DNA of 64,000 bases, from positions 434,001 through 498,000 of the forward strand of contig NZ_PKRT01000001.1 of assembly GCF_002855555.1 (NCBI RefSeq). Direction: 5' to 3'. Under the pieces are notes generated by a model. It did no database searches. It was given only the letters and a program-made list of their open reading frames with translations, and was not told the origin of the DNA. The translations under genes and the position numbers were made by a program. Positions 1 through 11,725 of this stretch are shown one piece after another (positions within the stretch are counted from its first letter, which is position 1; the number at the start of each line of letters is the position of its first letter). Source of the DNA: Novosphingobium sp. TH158. GTDB taxonomy: Bacteria; Pseudomonadota; Alphaproteobacteria; Sphingomonadales; Sphingomonadaceae.

Positions 1-381
1 GAAGCTGGAGAACGGCAGGTGCTTGGTTGCCGAGGCCGTTACCTGGACTGCATTGTTCAAGCCGCCCCTGTAATTGCCCAGGGAAACAACCGGCGCGCTA
101 TCGAAATCGCCGACAGTCTGGATATTGGCATTATATTCCTGCACCGCGCGGGTTTGGTAGGTCGAGAGGGTAGTCGTACTCGTTCGGGCCCACGCCCCGG
201 CCAGAGCTGCCTGGTCTGCCGCGAATTGCAGCTCTCGCTTCCAGAGATACCACTGCGCCGTGTCAACAGCGAGGCCGCCGCCGCCGATCAGAGCCGGCAT
301 GCTAATGGCTACCAAGAGCGAGGCGTTACCGCTGCTGCTTTGCTGAAGTCGTCTCAGAACACTTCGCAGTCTGTCAAACAT
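1..381 (-). CDS. TadE/TadG-like Flp pilus assembly protein, C-terminus cut by window edge
   Basis: An open frame runs from an ATG at 381 to the window edge without a stop (127 codons seen). The N-terminus has a short basic stretch, then a hydrophobic segment (about residues 17-42) containing a Gly run, and then the pattern of the TadE/TadG minor pilin family: VDTAQWYLWKRELQFAADQAALAGA. This LQ-x-AADAAALAGA-like signature follows the single N-terminal membrane helix in proteins of tight-adherence (Flp) pilus loci. The likely role is a membrane-anchored pseudopilin or assembly factor on the periplasmic face. The rest of the gene and any tad neighbours lie outside the window. Family assignment is by motif; which Tad subfamily is uncertain. 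Confidence 0.7.
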   Translation of the reverse strand, partial: MFDRLRSVLRRLQQSSSGNASLLVAISMPALIGGGGLAVDTAQWYLWKRELQFAADQAALAGAWARTSTTTLSTYQTRAVQEYNANIQTVGDFDSAPVVSLGNYRGGLNNAVQVTASATKHLPFSSF

Positions 382-509
382 GGGTTTACCCTAGCAAGGC
401 CCGCTTCTGATTTTTGGCGCATCGGAATTATTACGTAGGGTCTGGTAAACAGATCATTCCAAAGGTTAAGTTAATGCGAGGCAAGATTTACGTAACTGTC
501 CGGTTACAT

Positions 510-528
510 CCTGTCTTAGCTTGACAGG
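510..528. repeat. inverted repeat ahead of the squalene/phytoene synthase-like gene
   Basis: Perfect 6-bp arms CCTGTC and GACAGG separated by 7 bases, ending 3 bases before the GTG at 532. A second short inverted pair (GTAAC-N6-GTTAC, 492-507) lies just upstream. It lies between a leftward and a rightward gene, so it could be an operator or a hairpin in the leader. No known regulator consensus was recognised. Confidence 0.3.
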
Positions 529-531
529 CAG

Positions 532-1206
532 GTGCGCGCCGCCGAACGCCGCGGCATGGACCCGGTCCTTCTCGATAGCCTGCCTCCGCTTTCCCGACTG
601 GCGCTTTCCTATGCGCCGGCTGCGGCCAGGGCGGACTGGCTCACCCTGCTTGCGCTCGATGCCCGGCTGGCCGGCGTGGTTCGCCAGGCGCGGGAGCCGG
701 TGCTCGCGCAGATCCGCCTTGCCTGGTGGCGCGAACGGCTGGAGCAGGATCCGGCGGATCGCCCGCGCGGAGAGCCGCTGCTGGCCCGGCTGGCGGAGTG
801 GCCGGACGGCGGCAGGGGCCTTGAGCCGCTCGTAGATGGCTGGGAAGCCTTGCTGGAAGAGCCGCCGCTTTCGCAGTCTGCGGTAGAACGTTTCGCTGCG
901 GGCCGCGCGGGGGCGGTTGTGGCCCTTGCCTCCCGGCTTGGCGCGGATGTCGGTGGATTGGACGAAACGTCGCGCCGCTGGGCGCTTGCCGACCTTGCCT
1001 GCCATCTTGGCGCGCATGAAGAGCGGGCGGTGGTGCAGGCGATGCTTAGGGCTGTTCCAGCAACCGTAGCGGGCGACCGGGCGCTTCGGCCCTTGCTGGT
1101 GCTGGAGCGGGTAACCTGCCGGGCGGCAATCAAGAGCAGTGCCGATGCCCTGACCTCGCCCATGGCCTTGCTGGTTGCCATGCGCGCGGGCTTGCTTGGC
1201 CGCTGA
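532..1206 (+). CDS. squalene/phytoene synthase family-like protein
   Basis: 224 residues from GTG 532; an ATG at 556 is an equally possible start, and neither has a strong Shine-Dalgarno sequence. The stretch PLSRLALSYAP...LLALDARLAGVVRQAREPVLAQIRLAWWRERL matches the N-terminal part of the SQS/PSY fold, where QxRLAWWR is very characteristic. The protein is shorter than true phytoene or squalene synthases (about 280-350 residues), and no intact pair of DxxxD diphosphate-binding motifs is seen. A catalytic prenyl-coupling role is therefore doubtful. Related short proteins in alphaproteobacteria resemble the mitochondrial complex I assembly factor NDUFAF6, but that link is inference. It is followed closely by an EF-hand gene on the same strand. 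Confidence 0.6.
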   Translation: MRAAERRGMDPVLLDSLPPLSRLALSYAPAAARADWLTLLALDARLAGVVRQAREPVLAQIRLAWWRERLEQDPADRPRGEPLLARLAEWPDGGRGLEPLVDGWEALLEEPPLSQSAVERFAAGRAGAVVALASRLGADVGGLDETSRRWALADLACHLGAHEERAVVQAMLRAVPATVAGDRALRPLLVLERVTCRAAIKSSADALTSPMALLVAMRAGLLGR

Positions 1207-1244
1207 ACCCTTGGCATAGTGTTGAAAATCAGGAGGTTGCGTCA

Positions 1245-1775
1245 GTGAATCGCACCGTGCTCGGAGCCTTTGCCGCATTGCTGCTCGTCGCCGCCGGCCT
1301 TTTCTGGTGGCAGGGACGTGCCGCTCTCGACGTGGGTGCGCCGCCGCCCAAGCTGGCCGACAGGCCGCTTGATGAAGGCCTGCCCGATGCAACTGGCCAG
1401 GGAATGCGCGGGGCACTGCCGCCCGAAGCCAGCGAGGCAACCAGGGAGCAGCGCCGGTTCGACCGGCTGGACCGCAATCGTGACAGCAAGATAACCCGGG
1501 TGGAAATGCTCACTCCGCGCGTGGCGGCCTTCCGCAAGCTGGACACCGATGGCAACAACCTGCTGAGCTTCGAGGAGTGGGCGGTCAAGACATCCAACCG
1601 CTTCAAGGGCGCCGATCGCAACGGAGACAGCAGCCTTGATCGCGCCGAATTTGCGACGACCAAGCCCAAGCCGAAGGCGAAGCCCGCCTGCAACTGCGGA
1701 CCTGCGCCGAAAACAAAGGCGGCGGCCCCGAAGAAGGCCGCCGCCGAAGTTTTCGATGACGAGGCGGAGGAATAG
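1245..1775 (+). CDS. EF-hand domain protein, membrane-anchored or exported
   Basis: 176 residues. GTG 1245 is chosen because AGGAGG (1231-1236) lies 8 bases upstream. An N-terminal hydrophobic helix (about residues 5-22) is either a membrane anchor or a signal sequence. Three EF-hand loops follow: DRNRDSKITRVE, DTDGNNLLSFEE and DRNGDSSLDRAE (about residues 76-135), all with Asp at loop positions 1 and 3 and Glu at 12. The C-terminus is Lys/Pro/Ala-rich with a CNC pair. The protein probably binds calcium in the periplasm; its target is unknown. It converges on the outer-membrane protein gene. Confidence 0.75.
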   Translation: MNRTVLGAFAALLLVAAGLFWWQGRAALDVGAPPPKLADRPLDEGLPDATGQGMRGALPPEASEATREQRRFDRLDRNRDSKITRVEMLTPRVAAFRKLDTDGNNLLSFEEWAVKTSNRFKGADRNGDSSLDRAEFATTKPKPKAKPACNCGPAPKTKAAAPKKAAAEVFDDEAEE

Positions 1776-1783
1776 CCTCCGCC
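1763..1783. terminator. hairpin between converging genes
   Basis: An 8-bp perfect stem, GGCGGAGG / CCTCCGCC, with a 5-base loop that contains the TAG stop of the EF-hand gene. It lies 5 bases from the end of the opposite gene. There is no T run on either side, so intrinsic termination is only a possibility. Confidence 0.3.
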
Positions 1784-1788
1784 AGTCC

Positions 1789-2544
1789 TCAGAAGTGGAA
1801 GTTCAGCCCCACGCGCACGAGGTGCAGGCGAAGGTCCTGGGTGATGGTTTCGCTGTACACGGGCGAGGTGAAGGCGCTGCCGGCAACATAGTCCGTCGCA
1901 TAGGCTTCATCACCGGCATCGACATAGTTGTAGGACAGGCGCGCCGAAATGTTCGGGGTGAACTTGTGTTCAACGCCGCCGCCGACGGTCCAGCCGGTGC
2001 TGGTCTTGGTCAGGCTGCCAGCCTTCTTGTAGTTGCCGCTTGAGACGACTTCCCAGCCATAGGCTGAACGGGTGAAGGCTGCACCGCCATCGACGTAAAA
2101 CAGCGAGTTGCCCGCTGCGACGCCCAGCTTGGCTTTGAGGGCAATCGAGCTCTTGGGATCGACCCGGTTGGTGTAGGTATAGGTCAGCGTCGGAAAGGCC
2201 GCGGGGCCTACCGGACCGCGAACCACATCGTTACGGCCGGGCAGTGCAGTGAAATCCGCTTCGGCACCGAGCACGACCGTGCCCATCTGGTAGTTGTAGC
2301 CCAGCTGCGCGCCGAAGTTCGCATTATCGAGCTTCTGGCGGGCCGCGCCGTTTTCCGTGACGTTCGTCTGCAGGGCGGCACTCTCGCTCGCCCATTGGCC
2401 GCCGAGCACGACCACGCTGTCGGACTTGGCAGAGGTGTAGCCGGCGGACACCCCGACATAGGGGCCGGTCCAGTCGGCATCCTGCGCCATGGCGGGGGTG
2501 GCCGAAACGGTGGCGGCAAGCGCCAGCAACGAAGTCTTGTTCAT
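1789..2544 (-). CDS. outer-membrane beta-barrel protein (Omp25/OmpA-like porin family)
   Basis: 251 residues. A cleavable signal peptide (MNKTSLLALAATVSATPAMA, cleavage about residue 20) is followed by DWTGPYVGVSAGY, the typical first strand of the small alphaproteobacterial Omp25/31-type eight-stranded barrel. Alternating strands follow (YNYQMGTVVLGAEADFT, GWTVGGGVEHKFTPNISARLSYNYVD), and the chain ends VRVGLNFHF with the terminal Phe used for outer-membrane insertion. Likely an abundant structural outer-membrane protein; no specific solute can be inferred. It is transcribed alone, with a 118-base gap to trmFO upstream. Confidence 0.8.
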   Translation of the reverse strand: MNKTSLLALAATVSATPAMAQDADWTGPYVGVSAGYTSAKSDSVVVLGGQWASESAALQTNVTENGAARQKLDNANFGAQLGYNYQMGTVVLGAEADFTALPGRNDVVRGPVGPAAFPTLTYTYTNRVDPKSSIALKAKLGVAAGNSLFYVDGGAAFTRSAYGWEVVSSGNYKKAGSLTKTSTGWTVGGGVEHKFTPNISARLSYNYVDAGDEAYATDYVAGSAFTSPVYSETITQDLRLHLVRVGLNFHF

Positions 2545-2662
2545 GAGATTCCCTCCGGTTGTTCCTGGTTCGCCCGGTTCGTCACGCCGGGTTGGGCGGG
2601 CGCTTAGGAATCGCCGGAAACCGGAAATTGTAAAAAACCGTCAGGGGCGGGGGATTTCCCGT

Positions 2663-4048
2663 TCAACCGTTGCTGACCAGCGCTGGATTGACTGCCTTCC
2701 ATTGCGCCAGGTCTTCCTTGGCGCGATCGGTATAGGCTGCCTTGCGCTGCTTTTTCTTCACCTCGTGCAGTGGCGGGAACAGGCCGAAATTCACGTTCAT
2801 CGGCTGATAGCTGTCCGCTTCGGCATCGCCGGTGATGTGGGCCAGCAGCGCGCCGAGGGCTGTCGTACGGGGCGGATTTTCCCAGGAGCGGCCCGTCAGT
2901 TCACAGGCGGTCATCAGCCCGGCCAGCAGGCCGACCGCAGAACTTTCCACGTAGCCCTCGCAGCCGGTGATCTGCCCGGCGAAGCGGACGTGCGGGGCAG
3001 ACTTCAGGCGCAGTTGCCGGTCAAGCAAGGTGGGGGAATTGAGGAATGTATTGCGATGCAACCCGCCCAGCCGGGCAAATTCCGCGTTTTCGAGCCCCGG
3101 GATGGTGCGGAACAGGCGCACCTGCTCGGCGTGCTTCAGCTTGGTCTGGAAGCCCACCATGTTCCACAAGGTGCCCAGCTTGTTGTCCTGCCTCAACTGC
3201 ACCACGGCATAGGGCCAGCGACCATTGGGATGCTCGGGCGTTGCCCAGTGCGGGTTATCGAGCCCGACCGGCTTCATGGGGCCGAAGCGCAGGGTTTCCT
3301 CGCCACGCTCGGCCATCACTTCGATCGGCATGCAGCCATCGAAGTAGGGGGTGTTGGCTTCCCACTGCTTGAATTCGGTCTTGTCGCCCGCAAGCAGCCC
3401 CTCGCGGAAGGCAAGGTATTGTTCGCGCGTCATCGGGCAATTGATGTAATCGCGCCCGTCGCCGCCCATGGCCAGGCTGGCCTCGGCGCCCTTGTCCCAC
3501 CGGCTGGCCATCCACGCCACGTCCATGTTGATGGAATCGCGATAGACGATGGGCGCGATGGCATCGAAGAAAGCCAGGCTGTCAGCCCCGGTTGCGGCAC
3601 CGATGGACTGGGCAAGCGCCTCGGCGGTCAAAGGGCCGGTGGCGACGATGGTCAGCCCGGCCTGGGGCAGCACATCGATCCGTTCGCGCACGATGGTGAG
3701 GTTGGCCAGGGCTGCAAGCGCTGCTTCGACTTCGGCAGAGAACACCTCCCGATCCACGGCCAGGGCCGATCCTGCCGGCACCCGGGCCTTGGCCGCCGCC
3801 GCCATGACCAGCGAATCGAGCTGGCGCATTTCGTGATGCAGCAGGCCCACCGCGTTGCTGACATCGTCATCGGAACGGAAAGAGTTCGAGCAGACCAGTT
3901 CAGCGAGTTGCGCGGTCTGGTGAGCCGGCGTCATGTCGCCCGCGCCACGCATTTCCGAAAGGCGCACGCGCAGGCCGCGCCGCGCGAGTTGCCATGCCGC
4001 TTCGCTGCCGGCGAGCCCGCCGCCGATAATGTGCACGTCATATTGCAT
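2663..4048 (-). CDS. trmFO: methylenetetrahydrofolate-tRNA-(uracil-5-)-methyltransferase TrmFO
   Basis: 461 residues from ATG 4048 ([11 protein letters not shown]); longer readings would add an unrelated N-terminal extension. It makes 5-methyluridine at position 54 of tRNA using methylene-tetrahydrofolate and FADH2. The FAD dinucleotide fold [17 protein letters not shown] is at residues 9-25. It is followed by CSNSFRSDD, containing a conserved Cys, and later [10 protein letters not shown], containing the second conserved Cys region, and [12 protein letters not shown] near the C-terminus. Length matches the family. The 5' end lies back to back with a YhhN-family gene 69 bases away. Confidence 0.93.
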   Translation of the reverse strand: MQYDVHIIGGGLAGSEAAWQLARRGLRVRLSEMRGAGDMTPAHQTAQLAELVCSNSFRSDDDVSNAVGLLHHEMRQLDSLVMAAAAKARVPAGSALAVDREVFSAEVEAALAALANLTIVRERIDVLPQAGLTIVATGPLTAEALAQSIGAATGADSLAFFDAIAPIVYRDSINMDVAWMASRWDKGAEASLAMGGDGRDYINCPMTREQYLAFREGLLAGDKTEFKQWEANTPYFDGCMPIEVMAERGEETLRFGPMKPVGLDNPHWATPEHPNGRWPYAVVQLRQDNKLGTLWNMVGFQTKLKHAEQVRLFRTIPGLENAEFARLGGLHRNTFLNSPTLLDRQLRLKSAPHVRFAGQITGCEGYVESSAVGLLAGLMTACELTGRSWENPPRTTALGALLAHITGDAEADSYQPMNVNFGLFPPLHEVKKKQRKAAYTDRAKEDLAQWKAVNPALVSNG

Positions 4049-4117
4049 GGCCGCAGCCTCTAGCCCTTGATGCGTCCGATGGACAGGGGCAAGCTTTGCG
4101 CGAGATGGGGAGGAATC

Positions 4118-4777
4118 ATGCGAGCCAGCCTGGATAGCCGGAGCCGCGCCATCATGCTGGCGAGCATTGCCGCAGCACTCGCATTCTATGTCCTGCGCAT
4201 GCCTGAGCCAATGGCGGTCTGGCTGATCGCCTTGAAAGGCGCAGGCGTGGCCTTGCTCGCGGTGCTGGCATGGATTGCGGGATCGGGACGCGAAGGCAGG
4301 TTGCTTGCAGCGATCATGGCGCTGGGGGCGCTGGGGGATGTGCTGATCGAGTTGAGCCTGGTCGCCGGCGCGGCAGCTTTCCTGGTCGGACACTTGGTGG
4401 CCATTGCACTTTACCTGCGAAACCGCAGGCCGTCGCTCTCGCCCAGCCAGAAGCTGCTGGCGCTGGCGATCCTTCTTGCGGTCCCTGCAATCGGATGGAG
4501 TCTGCCGGCAGACCGGACGATGGCGCCGCTTGTCCTGCTTTATGCCGTCGCTCTGGCGGCCATGGCAGCGGCGGCATGGACCAGCCGCTTTTCCCGCTAT
4601 TCAGTCGGGATCGGCGCCGTGCTCTTCGTCCTTTCGGATCTGCTGATCTTCGCGCGCGGCGGTCCGCTGGCGCAGAGCATGCTGCCGCACTTGCTGATCT
4701 GGCCGCTCTATTATGCCGGGCAGCTGCTTATCTGCCTTGGCGTGCTTAGCCGTGCTGGCCGGAGGTCGGCAGGATAA
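4118..4777 (+). CDS. YhhN family membrane protein (lysoplasmalogenase-like)
   Basis: 219 residues from ATG 4118, chosen for the GGGGAGGAA Shine-Dalgarno sequence just upstream; an in-frame ATG at 4067 lacks one. Seven to eight hydrophobic helices fill the chain. The family landmarks are [10 protein letters not shown] (about residues 66-75, GDxxL) and a second acidic motif, [13 protein letters not shown]. YhhN/TMEM86 proteins include lysoplasmalogenases that cleave vinyl-ether lysolipids; the bacterial substrate is generally unproven. The last 32 bases overlap the end of the opposite DUF952 gene. Confidence 0.75.
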   Translation: MRASLDSRSRAIMLASIAAALAFYVLRMPEPMAVWLIALKGAGVALLAVLAWIAGSGREGRLLAAIMALGALGDVLIELSLVAGAAAFLVGHLVAIALYLRNRRPSLSPSQKLLALAILLAVPAIGWSLPADRTMAPLVLLYAVALAAMAAAAWTSRFSRYSVGIGAVLFVLSDLLIFARGGPLAQSMLPHLLIWPLYYAGQLLICLGVLSRAGRRSAG

Positions 4778-5104
4778 TCTCGCCATCTTCGGCCCGGCGC
4801 AGCGGTCCATGCGCGCGGGCTGCGCCGATCGGCAGTTCGCCGTAGATGTGCGGGAACAGCTGGCCGCCGCGCGATTCTTCCCACCGGACGCAATCGCCCA
4901 GTGCCTCAAGGTCGACAGCGACAAGGTGCAGGTCCGTCTGCCCGGCGAAGTGCTTGTCTACCGTACCTGCGAGCTGCTCTTCGGTCGACAAGTGGATGTA
5001 GCCGTCGGCAAGGTCCACCGGCGCGCCCTTGAACACGCCGGTTTCCAGCAATTCCGCCATCTGCGGTGCGGTCAGCACCTTGTAGGCGGTCTTCGGGTGG
5101 CCGA

Positions 5105-5108
<4 letters not shown>
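4746..5108 (-). CDS. DUF952 domain-containing protein
   Basis: 120 residues. The sequence AYKVLTAPQMAELLETGVFKGAPVDLADGYIHLSTEEQL is the standard DUF952 opening, and LFPHIYGELPIGAA is the C-terminal signature. Its function is unknown; a fold related to ADP-ribosyl-transfer proteins has been suggested for the family, which I cannot test here. Its ATG overlaps the gyrA stop (ATGA, 5105-5108), so it is probably translationally coupled to gyrA. The 3' end overlaps the converging YhhN gene by 32 bases. Confidence 0.8.
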
Positions 5109-7837
<2,729 letters not shown>

Positions 7838-7953
7838 AGTCGCCGGATTCTTATGTCTGTTGCTGGTCGAAAGCTCCTAGGCCAAAGCACCGGAAAGGGC
7901 CAGCGCGAGAGGGGGTGCAGGGGGCTTGCGGGGCTCTTTTTCCACACTTTGCA

Positions 7954-7973
7954 GGCCGGACAGCCGTCCGGCC
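7954..7973. repeat. perfect inverted repeat in the gyrA / secreted-protein intergenic region
   Basis: GGCCGGAC-AGCC-GTCCGGCC, 8-bp arms and a 4-base loop, at the middle of the 272-base divergent region. A second hairpin, CCCCGC-CAAT-GCGGGG (8032-8047), lies in the presumed leader of the rightward gene, about 60 bases before its start. Neither matches a regulator site I know. They may be operators or mRNA leader structures. Confidence 0.35.
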
Positions 7974-8109
7974 ATTCAATTGCCGTTCACGCCGCCAATT
8001 CTAGGTGCGCGGCATTGCAAAAGACGGAATTCCCCGCCAATGCGGGGAGGGAAGTCTTGGAGCCTGCCAGCACGGCTGCTGGCCGGCCATTTTGAGGAGT
8101 TGATTGCCC

Positions 8110-9528
8110 ATGTTCGCCAAGTTCCGGCACTCCGGCCTGCTCTCGCGCGGCGCCATTGCCCTGGCTCTTGCCGCTGCCACGGCCGGCGCTGCCCTCCCGG
8201 CACACGCCGCCAAGAAGGAAAAGGAAGCAGCCGCTCCCGCAGGTCCGAAGCTTTTGATGTCGAAGCCGTACATGGCCAAGGCGCAGGAACTGAACAAGGC
8301 GCTTGAAGCCGCACGCACCAAGCCGGAATTCACCGCTGCCCGCCAGAAGCTCGTCGCTGCATTCAACGCCGTCGGTGCCGCGCGCGGTGAAAAGGCGCGC
8401 AAGGCTGCCGTTGAGCAGCGTGACGCCGTTGTTACGGAACTGAAGGGTGTGCTCGCCGCAGAGATCGCCCAGTTCGATGCGGTCAGGGCTCTGGAAGCAA
8501 GCCCGGACGACAAGTACGTCAGCGGCCAGTTCTACGTCCAGCTGGGCAAGTGGGTCTATGACCTGAACTGGCTCCGAATGGGCTATGAAGCGCAGATCAA
8601 CAGCGGCAAGGCGCTGGCCGCCGACCTGCCGACCTTCGAATTCGAAGCGGCGAACGCCTGCTATGACATTCCCGACTGGCCCTGCGCGCAAAAGCACTAT
8701 GCCAACGCCATCGCGCTGGGCAAGCGCGACGGGAACGTCGAGTTGCTGCATGCGGACACCTATTTCCGCCAGAACCAGTTCGCCGAAGGCACGGACATGG
8801 TGCTCAAGGCGGTTGCCAGCCGCAAGGCAGCCAACCTGCCGATCGGCCCGGAATGGTACGCCCAGGGCCTCAACCCGGTGTTCCGCGCAAAGATGCTGCC
8901 GCAGGCCACCGCGCTGAGCGCCGGCCTTGTCAGCGACTTCCCCAGCGCAACCAACTGGAGCAGCGCCATCCGCGTGCAGCGCTATCTCGGCGGCCTGCAG
9001 GGCCAGGACATGATGGACCTGCTGCGCCTGCTCAAGCGCACCGGCGCGTTCGAAGACGGCAACGAATACGTCGAATTCGTCGAACTGGGAGACAAGCTGC
9101 GCTATCCGCCGGAAGTGCTCGAGGTGCTCGATCTCGGCTCCAAGGCCGGCAAGCTGAATGTCGAAAGCGACATCTCGCTCAAGGAAATCAAGGCTTCGGC
9201 GGTCCTGCACGACAAGGAAGACCGCGCCGGAATTGCGGGCATGGAAACCCGTGCCAAGAGCGCGACTGCCACGCCCGCAGCGGTCAATGCCGCGGCCGAC
9301 GTCATGCTGACCTACGGGCAGGCAGCAAAGGCGGAAGAGCTGTACAACCTCGCGCTCGCCAAGCCGGGCCTCGACAGGGATCGCATCCTGACCCGGCTTG
9401 GCATCGCGCAGATCGATCAGGGCAAGTTCGCCGAGGCGCAGGCGACCTTCGCCAAGGTCGGCGGCGTTCGCACCAACCTTGCCAAGCTGTGGTCGATCTA
9501 TGCGGCCCAGAAGGCCAAGGGCGGCTAA
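8110..9528 (+). CDS. secreted tetratricopeptide-like protein of unknown function
   Basis: 472 residues from ATG 8110, with GAGGAG (8094-8099) 10 bases upstream; an in-frame TTG at 8104 is too close to that site. A signal peptide ends in LPAHAA (about residue 33). The mature part is helical and alanine-rich. A long pair of coiled helices (about residues 50-130) is followed by TPR-like units such as DIPDWPCAQKHYANAIALGK, AKAEELYNLALAKPGLDRD and GKFAEAQATFAKVGG. I do not recognise a named family. It is probably a periplasmic scaffold or protein-interaction factor. It is transcribed alone and followed by a strong terminator. Confidence 0.7.
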   Translation: MFAKFRHSGLLSRGAIALALAAATAGAALPAHAAKKEKEAAAPAGPKLLMSKPYMAKAQELNKALEAARTKPEFTAARQKLVAAFNAVGAARGEKARKAAVEQRDAVVTELKGVLAAEIAQFDAVRALEASPDDKYVSGQFYVQLGKWVYDLNWLRMGYEAQINSGKALAADLPTFEFEAANACYDIPDWPCAQKHYANAIALGKRDGNVELLHADTYFRQNQFAEGTDMVLKAVASRKAANLPIGPEWYAQGLNPVFRAKMLPQATALSAGLVSDFPSATNWSSAIRVQRYLGGLQGQDMMDLLRLLKRTGAFEDGNEYVEFVELGDKLRYPPEVLEVLDLGSKAGKLNVESDISLKEIKASAVLHDKEDRAGIAGMETRAKSATATPAAVNAAADVMLTYGQAAKAEELYNLALAKPGLDRDRILTRLGIAQIDQGKFAEAQATFAKVGGVRTNLAKLWSIYAAQKAKGG

Positions 9529-9551
9529 GGCAGGCCCACAGGAAATCAGGC

Positions 9552-9585
9552 AAGGGCGGCGGGCAACTGCCGCCCTTTCCTTTTG
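9552..9585 (+). terminator. intrinsic terminator
   Basis: A 9-bp perfect stem, AAGGGCGGC / GCCGCCCTT (9552-9560 with 9569-9577), with an 8-base loop, followed by a T-rich tail (TCCTTTT). It lies 23 bases after the stop of the secreted TPR-like gene and just before the end of the opposite carbonic anhydrase gene. The T tract serves the plus strand only. Confidence 0.75.
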
Positions 9586-9588
9586 CGG

Positions 9589-10242
9589 TCAGTCCACCGG
9601 GTGGAAGTGACCGTCCGAATCGTCGAGGACGTGAAGGACGCCGTCCGAGATGGCGAAAAACGCACCGCGAAGCCGAAGTTCGCCGCTTGCCTCCTTGCGG
9701 CGGATGCAGGGGAAGGTGCGCAGGTTGTGAAGCGATACCTTCACCCCGGCCTTTTCCATCTCCCGCTCGGCCTCGCGTCCTTGCGTACCGAACTGTGCGG
9801 CAACATGTTCGCGCGCATCGTCAAGCAGGGCGATCCAGTCGGCGATGAAGCCACCTTCGCCAGGCTCGGTCCCGTGCAGTTCCTGTGTCAGCGCCGCCTT
9901 GCAGCCACCGCACATGCCGTGGCCCATGACCACGATTTCCTTCACTTTCAGCACCTGGACGGCAAATTCCAGCGCGGCGGATACGCCGTGATGGCCGGGT
10001 GCCGTCTCGAACGGGGGGACCATCGCGGCGACGTTGCGCACCACGAAGACCTCGCCCGGATCGACGTCGAAGATTTGAGCCGGATCGACGCGGCTGTCAG
10101 AGCAGGCGATGACCATGATCTCGGGGCTCTGCCCTTCACGCAGGTCAGCCCAGCGTTCGCGGTTCGGGGTCCAGCCATGTTCGCGGAACCGGCGGTATCC
10201 GGCGAGCAGGCGTTCGAGTTGGGGGGAGTGTGCATCGGCCAT
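9589..10242 (-). CDS. beta-carbonic anhydrase
   Basis: 217 residues from ATG 10242, chosen because GGGAG lies 5 bases upstream; ATGs further upstream lack such a site. It reversibly hydrates CO2 to bicarbonate in the cytoplasm. The beta-class zinc site is complete: Cys47 and Asp49 with Arg51 in ACSDSRVD, then His108 and Cys111 in GHGMCGGC. Length is normal. It lies back to back with lipA, whose start is 65 bases away. Confidence 0.92.
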   Translation of the reverse strand: MADAHSPQLERLLAGYRRFREHGWTPNRERWADLREGQSPEIMVIACSDSRVDPAQIFDVDPGEVFVVRNVAAMVPPFETAPGHHGVSAALEFAVQVLKVKEIVVMGHGMCGGCKAALTQELHGTEPGEGGFIADWIALLDDAREHVAAQFGTQGREAEREMEKAGVKVSLHNLRTFPCIRRKEASGELRLRGAFFAISDGVLHVLDDSDGHFHPVD

Positions 10243-10307
10243 GCGAACTCCCATGGGCAAGGCGATTGCCTCTGGCAAGGGGGCTGAATGCGGCCTATGG
10301 GCGCGTT

Positions 10308-11264
10308 ATGAACGATCTGTCTTCCGCCTCGACCGCCGTTGTTGCCCGGGAAGGCGCTCCCGAGCGTCAGCGCAAGCCCGACTGGATCCGCGTCAAGGCA
10401 CCGACCAGCCGCGAATATGCCGCCACCCGCGACCTGATGCGCGGGCTGTCGCTGAACACCGTGTGCGAGGAAGCGGCTTGCCCGAACATCGGCGAGTGCT
10501 GGAGCAAGAAGCACGCCACCGTCATGATCCTGGGCGATGTTTGCACGCGCGCCTGCGCCTTCTGCAACGTCAAGACTGGCCTGCCGCGCAAGGTCGATCC
10601 GCTGGAGCCCGAACACGTGGCCGAAGCGGCGGCCAAGATGGGGCTTGAGCACATCGTCATCACCTCGGTCGACCGCGACGATCTCGCCGATGGCGGGGCC
10701 GGGCAGTTCGTCAAGGTGATCGAGGCCCTGCGCCGCACGACTCCGAAGACGACGATCGAAATCCTCACCCCCGATTTCCGCGGCAAGATGCGCGAAGCGG
10801 TGGAGGCCATCGTCGCGGCCGGGCCCGACGTGTACAACCACAACCTTGAAACCGTGCCGCGTCTCTATCCCACCATTCGCCCGGGCGCGCGCTATTACGC
10901 ATCGCTGCGGCTGCTTGAGGAAGTGAAGCGCCACGATCCGATGGTCTTCACCAAGAGCGGCATCATGCTCGGGCTTGGCGAGGAGCGGCTCGAAGTCCAC
11001 CAGGTGATGGACGACATGCGCAGCGCCGGGATCGATTTCCTGACCATGGGCCAGTACCTGCGTCCGACCCCCAAGCATGCGGAAGTGAAGGAATTCGTCA
11101 CACCGCAGGCGTTCAATGCCTATGGCGCGATCGCCCGGGCCAAGGGGTTCCTCCAGGTCGCCGCAACGCCGCTGACGCGTTCGTCGTACCACGCCGGCGA
11201 CGATTTCAAGCAGATGCGCGCCGCGCGTGAGGCGAAGCTGGCGAAGGAAGCGGCGAAGGCCTGA
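10308..11264 (+). CDS. lipA: lipoyl synthase
   Basis: 318 residues from ATG 10308 (MNDLSSAST). This radical-SAM enzyme inserts two sulfurs into octanoyl groups on E2 and H proteins. The auxiliary cluster motif is Cys53-x4-Cys58-x5-Cys64. The radical-SAM motif is Cys79-x3-Cys83-x2-Cys86 (CTRACAFC). The C-terminal RSSYHAG supplies the conserved Ser ligand. Its product would lipoylate the pyruvate dehydrogenase E2 encoded near 42 kb. The stop overlaps the next start by one base, so the two are probably co-translated. Confidence 0.96.
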   Translation: MNDLSSASTAVVAREGAPERQRKPDWIRVKAPTSREYAATRDLMRGLSLNTVCEEAACPNIGECWSKKHATVMILGDVCTRACAFCNVKTGLPRKVDPLEPEHVAEAAAKMGLEHIVITSVDRDDLADGGAGQFVKVIEALRRTTPKTTIEILTPDFRGKMREAVEAIVAAGPDVYNHNLETVPRLYPTIRPGARYYASLRLLEEVKRHDPMVFTKSGIMLGLGEERLEVHQVMDDMRSAGIDFLTMGQYLRPTPKHAEVKEFVTPQAFNAYGAIARAKGFLQVAATPLTRSSYHAGDDFKQMRAAREAKLAKEAAKA

Positions 11265-11725
11265 TGCCCGGTATTGCGGAAACCCGCCGCCTGCCGTTCT
11301 CTGCGGCGCAGATGTTCGACCTGGTGGCCGATGTCGGCCGCTATGGCGAGTTCCTGCCCTGGGTAGTGGCAACGCGCGTACGTTCCGACAGCGAGGACGA
11401 GATGATCGCCGACATGCTGGTCGGCTTTTCCGCCATTCGCGAAAAGTTCGCCTCGCGCGTCATCAAGCGGCGGCCGCATTCGATCGAGGTTATCTACCTC
11501 GATGGGCCGCTCAAGGACCTCGATAACAAGTGGCAGTTCCGTGACCTGCCGGAAGGCGGGTGCGAGGTGGATTTTTCCGTGCAGTTCAGCTTTCGTAGCG
11601 CCCTATTCGAAAAGCTGGCCGGTCAATATTTCGACAAGGCTTTCCGCAAGATGGTAGCCGCTTTTGAGAAGCGAGCTGAGGAACTTTACGGCAGCAGCAG
11701 CTCAAGCGCCACCAGCGCTGCCTGA
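11264..11725 (+). CDS. COQ10/RatA-type START domain protein
   Basis: 153 residues. ETRRLPFSAAQMFDLVADVGRYGEFLPW is the opening of the COQ10/RatA family (SRPBCC/START fold), and FDKAFRKMVAAFEKRAEELYG is its usual ending. The mitochondrial relatives bind ubiquinone and help respiration. E. coli RatA was reported to affect ribosome subunit joining, which is why databases call it a toxin. In an alphaproteobacterium, next to lipA, the quinone-binding role is the more likely. No antitoxin gene is nearby. The 3' end overlaps the opposite cinA-like gene by 40 bases. Confidence 0.85.
   Translation: MPGIAETRRLPFSAAQMFDLVADVGRYGEFLPWVVATRVRSDSEDEMIADMLVGFSAIREKFASRVIKRRPHSIEVIYLDGPLKDLDNKWQFRDLPEGGCEVDFSVQFSFRSALFEKLAGQYFDKAFRKMVAAFEKRAEELYGSSSSSATSAA

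Noticed and set aside
2489..4063. Long open frame on the plus strand across trmFO; similar ones face gyrA (6443-8095), lpd (38906-40339), dnaK (59546-61297) and the patatin gene (54514-56862, minus strand)
   Set aside because: They mirror strongly conserved genes in GC-rich DNA, have no recognisable domains, and contain composition typical of antisense frames.
11264..11725. RatA-family protein as half of a toxin-antitoxin system
   Set aside because: No partner gene lies beside it; the sequence and lipA linkage fit the COQ10-type quinone-binding family.
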